Below, piece after piece: positions 9,376 through 17,104 of a DNA stretch of 64,000 nucleotides. Position numbers and translations under genes: made by a program. The stretch is taken from the NCBI RefSeq assembly GCF_007097245.1, contig NZ_VJZT01000009.1:85410-149409 (forward strand), written 5' to 3'. Below the pieces are notes generated by a model that saw only the letters and a program-made list of their open reading frames with translations, had not been told where the DNA came from and did not search any database. This DNA comes from Flavobacterium restrictum (GTDB lineage Bacteria; Bacteroidota; Bacteroidia; Flavobacteriales; Flavobacteriaceae). Each line of letters begins with the position of its first letter. Position 1 is the stretch's first letter.

Positions 9376-9945
9376 TCATAATTCAAAATTCATAACTTCT
9401 CTCACTTCTCCAGCTTGTAAATCATTCAAATATAAGCTTCCTATCCGAATGCGTACCAACCGCAAGGTAGGAAAACCAACTGCTGCCGTCATTTTCCTGA
9501 CTTGACGAAACTTACCTTCGTTGACCGTAATGGAAGCCCAAGTTGTTGGCCCGTGGCGTTCGTCCCGAATTTTTTTTCCTCTTGGTCCAAAATCTGGAAT
9601 TTCGTTAATTATAAAAGAGTGACAGGGTTTGGTGATGTATTTCGTGCCGTTGAAACCTATTTCTACTCCCTTTTTCATTTCATCAATCGCTTCTTGCGTG
9701 ATGATGCCATCCACTTGCACATAGTATTCTTTATCGACTTTTTTGCTTCGGACAATTTCACTCATTTTCCCGTCGGTGGTCAATAAAAGCAACCCTTCCG
9801 AATCTTCGTCTAGCCGACCAATAGCCATTGTTCCTGCTGGAAAATCGTGCAATTCGCCCAAGAGTTTCTTCTTGCGTTTCAATTCATAAATAAACTGACT
9901 CAAATAGCCGTAGGGTTTGTGGAGGATAAAATGGCGGTGGGACAT
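9376..9945 (-). CDS. RsuA/RluB/E-family rRNA pseudouridine synthase (RluE-like)
   Basis: 189 aa. It lacks the N-terminal S4 domain of RsuA and RluB, matching the short RluE type. The catalytic loop is GRLDEDSEGLLLLTTDG at about 43-59, with the essential aspartate in GRLDxDSEGLL. GKFRQVRKMTAAVGFPTLRLVRIRIG at about 143-168 is the conserved motif III region. It converts a uridine in 23S rRNA to pseudouridine; which position is not decidable from sequence alone. A divergent gap of 222 bp separates it from cas1. Confidence 0.88.
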   Translation of the reverse strand: MSHRHFILHKPYGYLSQFIYELKRKKKLLGELHDFPAGTMAIGRLDEDSEGLLLLTTDGKMSEIVRSKKVDKEYYVQVDGIITQEAIDEMKKGVEIGFNGTKYITKPCHSFIINEIPDFGPRGKKIRDERHGPTTWASITVNEGKFRQVRKMTAAVGFPTLRLVRIRIGSLYLNDLQAGEVREVMNFEL

Positions 9946-10167
9946 GACGGTGTTTTAAAACAACAAAGATAGGTTTGTTTTTAAAATAAAAAAGCGACCC
10001 TTGTGAGGCCGCTTTGAATGTTTTCACAACGGAATAATCCTTATTGTGAATTGCTTCAAAATTATATTTCAAAAAAAAACACTTGAATGAGGTTTTACGT
10101 AAAAACAAATGACATTAAACATATAATTTTAAACCCTGACTAACAACAACTTAAATACTTTTTAATT

Positions 10168-11082
10168 ATGATAAAGAAAACAATATTAATTGAAAATAAA
10201 TCTTCGATTACCGCCAAAAATTTACAATTAGTAATTAAATCCGATGTTCGAGAAAGTACTATTCCTATTGAAGACATTGGTTTTCTTGTCTTGGATAATC
10301 CAGAAATATATTTAAGCATTCCCGCAATGAACTTAATGACAGAAAACAATACCGCAATAATCATTTGCAGCAACAATCATTTACCCAACGGAATGTTTCT
10401 CAACCTCAACAGCCATCATATTCAACAAGAAATATTCAAAAATCAAATTGAAGCTTCTATTCCTTTAAAAAAGCAACTTTGGCAACAAACAATTATTGAA
10501 AAAATAAAAAATCAAGGCGAATTATTAGAAAAAATAACTAAAAATAAAAATTCGTTCCCCTTTCTAGCCAGTAAAGTTTTAAGTGGAGACACCAGCAATA
10601 TGGAGGGAGTTGCAGCACAACAATACTGGAAAAATTTCCCCTTACCCAATCAGGAAAAAGACGGAATAAAACGAGAACGCTATGGGGATTACCCCAATAA
10701 TTTTTTGAATTATGGTTATGCAATTTTAAGAGCAGCTACCGCCAGAGCACTATCTGGCAGCGGTTTATTGAATACTCTTGGTATTCATCATAAGAGTAAA
10801 TACAATGCTTTTGCCCTTGCCGATGATATTATGGAACCGTTCCGACCCCTAGTTGACGAAAAAGTTTTTGAGCTCATGCAACGCTATGATGAACAAGAAT
10901 TAAATACACTTTTGAAATCGGAAATACTGCAAATACTCACCCGAACTGTATATTTTAAAGATGAAAAAAGTCCATTGATGGTTGCTTTACAAAAAACAGC
11001 TAGCTCGCTTCAACACTGTTTTACAGGAAACAGGAAAAAAATTAAATACCCGCAATTATGGAACTTAACGGATACCGAATAA
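10168..11082 (+). CDS. cas1: CRISPR-associated endonuclease Cas1 (type II)
   Basis: 304 aa. The N-terminal beta domain (IPIEDIGFLVLDNPEIYLS) is followed by the alpha-helical catalytic domain. GDTSNMEGVAAQQYW at about 139-153 carries the metal-binding glutamate, LGIHHKSKYNAFALADDIMEPFRPLVD at about 207-233 the histidine and the acidic DxxEP group. The type II style of these motifs agrees with the Cas9 in the same locus. With Cas2 it integrates new spacers at the leader end of the array. The gene overlaps cas2 by 25 bp. No csn2 or cas4 accompanies it, which fits subtype II-C. Confidence 0.96.
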   Translation: MIKKTILIENKSSITAKNLQLVIKSDVRESTIPIEDIGFLVLDNPEIYLSIPAMNLMTENNTAIIICSNNHLPNGMFLNLNSHHIQQEIFKNQIEASIPLKKQLWQQTIIEKIKNQGELLEKITKNKNSFPFLASKVLSGDTSNMEGVAAQQYWKNFPLPNQEKDGIKRERYGDYPNNFLNYGYAILRAATARALSGSGLLNTLGIHHKSKYNAFALADDIMEPFRPLVDEKVFELMQRYDEQELNTLLKSEILQILTRTVYFKDEKSPLMVALQKTASSLQHCFTGNRKKIKYPQLWNLTDTE

Positions 11083-11387
11083 TGTGGCTGTTTGTGTTTT
11101 TTGACCTACCCACAGCTACCAAAAAAGACCGCAGGAATGCCTCTCTGTTCCGAGGGAATTTATTGAAAGATGGGTTTAGTATGATGCAATTTTCAGTTTA
11201 CATTCGGCATTGCGCCAGCGGAGAAAGTGCTGATGTTCACGAAAAACGAATTAATAAACTTGTCCCCCCATTGGGTAAAGTGAGCGTTTTACGAATTACC
11301 GACAAACAGTTTGGGATGATTATTAATTATTTAGGCAAAGCCAAACAAGATGCAGTAGATGCTCCCACGCAATTGGAATTGTTTTAA
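11058..11387 (+). CDS. cas2: CRISPR-associated protein Cas2
   Basis: 109 aa, with the ferredoxin-like fold signature: MWLFVFFDLPTATKKDRR at about 9-26 (FFDLP with the metal-site aspartate) and FSMMQFSVYIRHC at about 39-51. It bridges two Cas1 dimers in the integration complex. The alternative start at MWLFVFFDLP (11082) would remove the overlap with cas1. The ORF ends LELF seven bases before the stop of the convergent transposase gene, so the two 3' ends face each other. Confidence 0.95.
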   Translation: MELNGYRIMWLFVFFDLPTATKKDRRNASLFRGNLLKDGFSMMQFSVYIRHCASGESADVHEKRINKLVPPLGKVSVLRITDKQFGMIINYLGKAKQDAVDAPTQLELF

Positions 11388-11393
11388 TTTCTT

Positions 11394-11999
11394 TCAAAAA
11401 AAACAATCTTGAAACCATTTTTCTGGATTCAAATCAATATAATTAAAAATTGTATCGTATGCCTTTTCATTTCTAATTATATGATCATGAAATGAACGTT
11501 GCCATGCAAAATTTTCTAATCCTTTTTTATGGATTATTTTCGAAGAAGTGGTTTTGAAAGCTCCTATTAAACTGGATAATGATTTTATTTTTGTTGTACT
11601 GTCTTTAACCTTCAAACTATCTATTTCTAGAATAATATGAACATGATTAGGCATGACCGCATAATTATGTATAACTGCATATTGATATTGTTCTTCTAAC
11701 CAAATTATTTGTTCATCGACTATTTTACCATATTCATTCAAATTCATTTTTATACCTGAAAAATCATTTTTCTTATCATCGTTTGGATGATTTTCATTTG
11801 GATGATTTTCATTTGGATGATTTTCATTTGAATGATTTTCATTTGGATGATTTTCATTTGGATGGTGTACGGACAGGTCGCAACCTGTCCCTACGTATCC
11901 AAAACAACATTCTCGATTTTGAACACATATCGTAACAAAATAAATATTATTGCTGGAATAATCGAATCCTTTCATTCGATTTCTCTTTCTATTTTTCAT
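11394..11999 (-). CDS. REP-associated tyrosine transposase (RAYT, Y1_Tnp family) with an internal repeat insertion
   Basis: 201 aa. The Y1 transposase/HUH fold is shown by NNIYFVTICVQNRECCFG at about 16-33, the HUH motif MPNHVHIILE at about 117-126, and a C-terminal SFHDHIIRNEKAYDTIFNYI block at about 169-188. RAYTs nick single-stranded REP palindromes and are thought to spread them. Between residue 34 and about 80 lies a segment not expected in this family: a translated REP-like palindrome (GTGCDLSVHH) followed by five NENHP-like pentapeptides. The gene sits between cas2 and the array, opposite in direction to cas2. Activity after such an insertion is uncertain. Confidence 0.85.
   Translation of the reverse strand: MKNRKRNRMKGFDYSSNNIYFVTICVQNRECCFGYVGTGCDLSVHHPNENHPNENHSNENHPNENHPNENHPNDDKKNDFSGIKMNLNEYGKIVDEQIIWLEEQYQYAVIHNYAVMPNHVHIILEIDSLKVKDSTTKIKSLSSLIGAFKTTSSKIIHKKGLENFAWQRSFHDHIIRNEKAYDTIFNYIDLNPEKWFQDCFF
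11785..11859. repeat. Five 15-bp tandem units inside the RAYT gene
   Basis: GGATGATTTTCATTT is repeated five times head to tail; the fourth unit has a single change (GAATG). On the coding strand each unit encodes one NENHP or NENHS pentapeptide, so copy number can vary without breaking the frame. Confidence 0.95.
11871..11890. repeat. REP-like palindrome inside the RAYT gene
   Basis: GGACAGGT and ACCTGTCC form perfect 8-bp arms around CGCA. The sequence lies in frame inside the transposase coding region, directly beside the pentapeptide repeat. Confidence 0.85.
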
Positions 12000-12060
12000 C
12001 GATTATTTTTAAAATTTTCATAAATATAATCCAATTTCATTTGCAATCCCACACCTTACA

Positions 12061-12078
12061 GACAGGTCTCAACCTGTC
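12061..12078. repeat. REP-like palindrome upstream of the RAYT gene
   Basis: GACAGGT and ACCTGTC form 7-bp arms around CTCA. The sequence is nearly the same as the palindrome inside the neighbouring transposase gene, including the CCxxxC that follows. This is the usual placement of a REP next to its RAYT. Confidence 0.8.
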
Positions 12079-12091
12079 CCTTCCTATTACA

Positions 12092-12148
12092 AACAAAAAA
12101 ATGCCTCAATATTGGCTTATCAATCCAAAAAAGAGGCATTTTATTTTA
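12092..12148 (-). terminator. Bidirectional terminator at the distal end of the CRISPR array
   Basis: AATGCCTC (12100-12107) and GAGGCATT (12133-12140) form an 8-bp stem. On the minus strand the stem is followed by seven T, well placed to end the pre-crRNA. On the plus strand TTATTTT follows. Between it and the first repeat (12149-12196) I see nothing else. Confidence 0.7.
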
Positions 12149-12196
12149 CGATATTCTTCTTTATTCTCTTGATAATTAGAAGGTAACAAGCCAATT

Positions 12197-15100
12197 AATA
12201 TCGTGTTTTCTAATCTTTAATCAAACCACAACGAGATGCGTGGGTAAAGAAGCTTCGGGATGAATATCGTGTTTTCTAATCTTTAATCAAACCACAACAG
12301 AAAGCCATCGTGCATTTTGCAATTGCCAAATATCGTGTTTTCTAATCTTTAATCAAACCACAACGGCGGACTGTTTTGGATTTATGTTCACGTAATATCG
12401 TGTTTTCTAATCTTTAATCAAACCACAACTGATTGCGGCAAGTGGAATCAGTACTTTGGAATATCGTGTTTTCTAATCTTTAATCAAACCACAACGGATT
12501 ATGACTAAACTTACAAACACAAAACAATATCGTGTTTTCTAATCTTTAATCAAACCACAACAAGCCAAACGCACCCAGAGAATGCTTAATTAATATCGTG
12601 TTTTCTAATCTTTAATCAAACCACAACGGATCTTTGTTCCTGATATTAGTATTAATTAATATCGTGTTTTCTAATCTTTAATCAAACCACAACGTCCAGA
12701 TGCTCATTGAGGCGGTTTATTGCAATATCGTGTTTTCTAATCTTTAATCAAACCACAACAGAAAGCCATCGTGCATTTTGCAATTGCCAAATATCGTGTT
12801 TTCTAATCTTTAATCAAACCACAACGCTTATCATTATATTAGGAATTAGATAATGAATATCGTGTTTTCTAATCTTTAATCAAACCACAACCGGTTGTTG
12901 ATTGATGTAATGAAATCGATGAATATCGTGTTTTCTAATCTTTAATCAAACCACAACTAAACTGCCAATGAATTCATTTTTGTCGGAATATCGTGTTTTC
13001 TAATCTTTAATCAAACCACAACTTTCAGATAATCATATTCCTCTTTGGTTTCAATATCGTGTTTTCTAATCTTTAATCAAACCACAACGTATCAAAGGAT
13101 TTTATAGGTTTGATATGAAATATCGTGTTTTCTAATCTTTAATCAAACCACAACAGAGGGAGTCTTGAAACGGTTATTGAGCAAAATATCGTGTTTTCTA
13201 ATCTTTAATCAAACCACAACCGAAGTCCTGGAACGAATTATCCGATAGCCAATATCGTGTTTTCTAATCTTTAATCAAACCACAACAACCAGTACGGAAT
13301 AGTAAGCAAATGATACAATATCGTGTTTTCTAATCTTTAATCAAACCACAACAACTGGACTTTCGTCCATTTTTGTTACCTAATATCGTGTTTTCTAATC
13401 TTTAATCAAACCACAACCCAAAGTTACTTTTAAAGACAAGAACCGAGAATATCGTGTTTTCTAATCTTTAATCAAACCACAACGGAATTTCAATTTCTTC
13501 TTCTTCAATTGTTAATATCGTGTTTTCTAATCTTTAATCAAACCACAACCTTTCAGATAATCGTACTCCTCTTGGGTTTAATATCGTGTTTTCTAATCTT
13601 TAATCAAACCACAACAAAACCGCCTAATTGTTCAAAATCTGTATTAATATCGTGTTTTCTAATCTTTAATCAAACCACAACTTATGTCCAGAACTACTTT
13701 TGGCATTAAAAAATATCGTGTTTTCTAATCTTTAATCAAACCACAACTTCGTGTTGACCAAAAAATTTACAAACAAAAATATCGTGTTTTCTAATCTTTA
13801 ATCAAACCACAACCGTCCGTTGGGAACGTGTAGGACAAAAGCGAATATCGTGTTTTCTAATCTTTAATCAAACCACAACTTATCAACGTTGTAAAAATTA
13901 GGCACATAAAATATCGTGTTTTCTAATCTTTAATCAAACCACAACCTTTCAGATAATCATATTCCTCTTTGGTTTAATATCGTGTTTTCTAATCTTTAAT
14001 CAAACCACAACTAGGGTTTAGCGAACTGTTATTTTTTATAAAATATCGTGTTTTCTAATCTTTAATCAAACCACAACGTTTATGCCATCAATTAAATCTT
14101 CACGAATAATATCGTGTTTTCTAATCTTTAATCAAACCACAACGTCTTGTGATTCGGGTGTTTCGCCATGAATAATATCGTGTTTTCTAATCTTTAATCA
14201 AACCACAACACACTCAATTCCAATATTACCTACCCCAAGAATATCGTGTTTTCTAATCTTTAATCAAACCACAACCCAGCCATCATCTGATTTTTTGCCC
14301 CAACCAATATCGTGTTTTCTAATCTTTAATCAAACCACAACTATATAAAGCCAATTGTTTGTTTGTAAATTAATATCGTGTTTTCTAATCTTTAATCAAA
14401 CCACAACTGAAATCGAAAACAAACTAAATTTTTAGCAATATCGTGTTTTCTAATCTTTAATCAAACCACAACCGGCCAATCCAAACATTGTGGCGCAAAC
14501 GGAATATCGTGTTTTCTAATCTTTAATCAAACCACAACAAAATACGAACGAAAGCAAATAGCCAAACGAATATCGTGTTTTCTAATCTTTAATCAAACCA
14601 CAACACAGGAAGAAGTGAAAGTCGCTTTCCCAAAAATATCGTGTTTTCTAATCTTTAATCAAACCACAACACTCCAGTAGTAGTGGTTGAGTTGTTGACA
14701 AATATCGTGTTTTCTAATCTTTAATCAAACCACAACTGCTTGATTAGATTGTCTTCTATTTCAATAAATATCGTGTTTTCTAATCTTTAATCAAACCACA
14801 ACACAGAGGTTACAACACAAAAAAGATGTCTAAATATCGTGTTTTCTAATCTTTAATCAAACCACAACAAGTGCGGAGCAGTTTTAAATTGCCAAAAAAT
14901 ATCGTGTTTTCTAATCTTTAATCAAACCACAACTACATCGGTTACTTTTTGGAAAGAAAAAGGAATATCGTGTTTTCTAATCTTTAATCAAACCACAACT
15001 AGTACATTTTCTATGAGCGGTAAGCGTGAAATATCGTGTTTTCTAATCTTTAATCAAACCACAACTGATTGTTCTGGTTGAGCAACCACATCGTTAATAT

Positions 15101-16452
15101 CGTGTTTTCTAATCTTTAATCAAACCACAACAAAAATTCTCTTGTAACAATTTCGGCATCCAATATCGTGTTTTCTAATCTTTAATCAAACCACAACTAC
15201 AACACAATAAGGCAATCGGACTATACTAATATCGTGTTTTCTAATCTTTAATCAAACCACAACCTAGCGCTTCTAATTATATCATTGCCAACAAATATCG
15301 TGTTTTCTAATCTTTAATCAAACCACAACGTTTTGCAAAGGTTGTTTTTGGTAGATAAAAATATCGTGTTTTCTAATCTTTAATCAAACCACAACGCAAA
15401 AGTTATAGAGATGTCCAATAAAGACGAATATCGTGTTTTCTAATCTTTAATCAAACCACAACCGGAATCGAGCATACTTTGACTAAAAAATCAATATCGT
15501 GTTTTCTAATCTTTAATCAAACCACAACTGCGTCTTGCTATAAAAAAAATCCGTTCTCAATATCGTGTTTTCTAATCTTTAATCAAACCACAACGACCAA
15601 TGGATGTATGACATTATACAGGAAAATATCGTGTTTTCTAATCTTTAATCAAACCACAACCCGCTGGGTGATCCTGTAAAAAAAATAAAAAATATCGTGT
15701 TTTCTAATCTTTAATCAAACCACAACTACAGCGGCGCCTATTTCGTGGTCTAATCCAATATCGTGTTTTCTAATCTTTAATCAAACCACAACTGTACAGG
15801 TCTACGGTGTACTTGTGAAACAAATATCGTGTTTTCTAATCTTTAATCAAACCACAACACTCAACTGATTGGAAAGATTACACCGTTGAATATCGTGTTT
15901 TCTAATCTTTAATCAAACCACAACGGTAATGTATTAGCTAATGGTTTTAATATAAATATCGTGTTTTCTAATCTTTAATCAAACCACAACTGCAAAGATA
16001 TGCAAAGATATGCAAAGATAAATATCGTGTTTTCTAATCTTTAATCAAACCACAACCCGCGAAAGCTACTCAAGCTATAATATTTCAATATCGTGTTTTC
16101 TAATCTTTAATCAAACCACAACCGAAACCCGTTTAAATACGATAAAATTTGCAATATCGTGTTTTCTAATCTTTAATCAAACCACAACAACGGAACACAG
16201 CATCTGTAAATCTCAAGAAATATCGTGTTTTCTAATCTTTAATCAAACCACAACGGAATATCCTTGGTCTTCCAAAACTAAAAGAATATCGTGTTTTCTA
16301 ATCTTTAATCAAACCACAACGAATTAATGTCAAATTTAGATGACCGAATAAATATCGTGTTTTCTAATCTTTAATCAAACCACAACTTATTACTTTAGAT
16401 TAACAGTATCGTATCAAATATCGTGTTTTCTAATCTTTAATCAAACCACAAC
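12197..16452 (-). CRISPR. Type II-C CRISPR array: 65 repeats, 64 spacers
   Basis: I located every unit by eye. The 36-bp repeat starts AATATCGTGTTTTCTAATC on the plus strand and ends TCAAACCACAAC. In crRNA orientation it starts GTTGTGGTTTGATTAAAG. All copies look identical. Spacers are 30 nt except five of 29 nt (starting 12365, 12958, 13353, 14408, 14869) and one of 31 nt (15396). The total agrees exactly with the coordinates. The direction is taken from the tracrRNA anti-repeat: crRNAs are read from the minus strand, so the leader end is near 16453 and the oldest spacers are near 12200. There is one exact duplicate spacer and one family of three related spacers. No degenerate terminal repeat is visible. 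Confidence 0.98.
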
Positions 16453-16528
16453 TGAAAGCTACTGCATCCCTACTGGGCGGATGCCATGCCTTTCAGTTGT
16501 GGTTTGGCTGTTTAAGAGATTGAAAAAC
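16442..16528 (-). promoter_or_regulatory. Leader-end hairpin: anti-repeat-like sequence pairing with the first repeat
   Basis: The last 11 bases of the terminal repeat plus six leader bases (16442-16458) are perfectly complementary to 16490-16506 (17 bp). A second stem GCATCC/GGATGC (16464-16469 with 16479-16484) lies inside. Beyond the 17 bp, 16507-16528 still resembles the repeat imperfectly (AAGAGATTGAAAA against AAAGATTAGAAAA). In the minus-strand transcript the leader therefore carries an anti-repeat that folds onto the first repeat. No clear TAnnTTTG promoter is visible in 16453-16545. Transcription may start further upstream, in or before the TA genes. Confidence 0.75.
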
Positions 16529-16545
16529 TATATGTCAAAGAACAT

Positions 16546-16821
16546 TTAAAAATCTTGTCTTCCGATGATTGTGATGATTTCAATTTTATTACCTTTAATA
16601 TTGTAATAAATAGTATCAACTCCACAAACACAGCAACGATCTATATCCTTATACTTTGTAACCATTGGAAACATAAACGGATTTGATGCAATTTTATTAA
16701 AACATTCAAACAACATATCGTAATATTTATTTGCTTGTTGCAAACCAAATCTTCCTAAACCGTACTCAAAAATCCTTACAATATCTTCTTCTGCTTCAAA
16801 AGATAAATGATACTTATACAT
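16546..16821 (-). CDS. ParE/RelE-superfamily toxin
   Basis: 91 aa. The ParE-like fold is visible: YHLSFEAEEDIVRIFEYGLGRFG at about 4-26, NKYYDMLFECFNKIASNPFMFP at about 32-53, and a C-terminal strand pair DTIYYNIKGNKIEIITIIGRQDF. RelE-type members cut ribosome-bound mRNA and ParE-type members poison gyrase; the KYYDML and GRQD pattern favours ParE. The start overlaps the antitoxin end by 8 bp, the usual coupling in such modules. It lies between cas9 and the CRISPR leader, all on the minus strand. Two cysteines (RCCVCG) in the middle are unusual. Confidence 0.87.
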   Translation of the reverse strand: MYKYHLSFEAEEDIVRIFEYGLGRFGLQQANKYYDMLFECFNKIASNPFMFPMVTKYKDIDRCCVCGVDTIYYNIKGNKIEIITIIGRQDF

Positions 16822-17053
16822 TTAGCCTACTTTTAATTTCCGCCAAAAGTTTTTCCTTGGTTTTAGTGCTAAAACCACTTTTCAAACCCCTATCAATTTT
16901 CATTTGAACATAGTTATGATATTCTTCACGTTCACGAGCTTGTTTGATTAAATAATTTACAGCCTCACTCTTGCTGGTAAATTCTTCTTCTGCAACTTGT
17001 GCTTTCAGCCATTCATCATTTTGCTTGGCTAAAGTGATACTTTGTCGTGTCAT
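16814..17053 (-). CDS. ParD-like antitoxin
   Basis: 79 aa. The N-terminal ribbon-helix-helix (MTRQSITLAKQNDEWLKAQVAEEEF) with the conserved TSKSEAVNYLI segment at about 26-36 is typical of ParD/CC2985 antitoxins. The C-terminal half is charged and probably disordered until it wraps the toxin. It is the first gene of the pair. A perfect 24-bp palindrome directly upstream is the likely site for autorepression. Confidence 0.87.
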   Translation of the reverse strand: MTRQSITLAKQNDEWLKAQVAEEEFTSKSEAVNYLIKQAREREEYHNYVQMKIDRGLKSGFSTKTKEKLLAEIKSRLNV

Positions 17054-17065
17054 AACAATAATTTT

Positions 17066-17089
17066 AGTTGGTGTAAATTTACACCAACT
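17066..17089. promoter_or_regulatory. Perfect 24-bp palindrome, probable ParD operator
   Basis: AGTTGGTGTAAA is followed at once by its exact reverse complement, so there is no loop. The site lies 13 bp before the antitoxin start and 15 bp after the cas9 stop. A ribbon-helix-helix dimer-of-dimers site fits. No T-run follows, so a terminator is less likely. Confidence 0.8.
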
Positions 17090-17104
17090 TTTTTAAAAAT
17101 AGAA

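Noticed and set aside
13509..13709. 66-aa open frame with repeated ISCFLIFNQTTT
   Set aside because: It is translation of the CRISPR repeats in one frame; its period follows the array unit exactly.
15479..15679. 66-aa open frame with repeated ISCFLIFNQTTT
   Set aside because: Same artefact of CRISPR repeats; no start signal and no conservation beyond the repeat.
16442..16528. Leader inverted repeat as the tracrRNA or a natural single-guide RNA
   Set aside because: The order is anti-repeat then repeat with no spacer before the repeat and no tracr tail with terminator. A complete tracrRNA lies at 20590-20678.
17066..17089. Palindrome after cas9 as a cas9 terminator
   Set aside because: No loop and no T-run follow on the minus strand; position before the antitoxin start fits an operator better.
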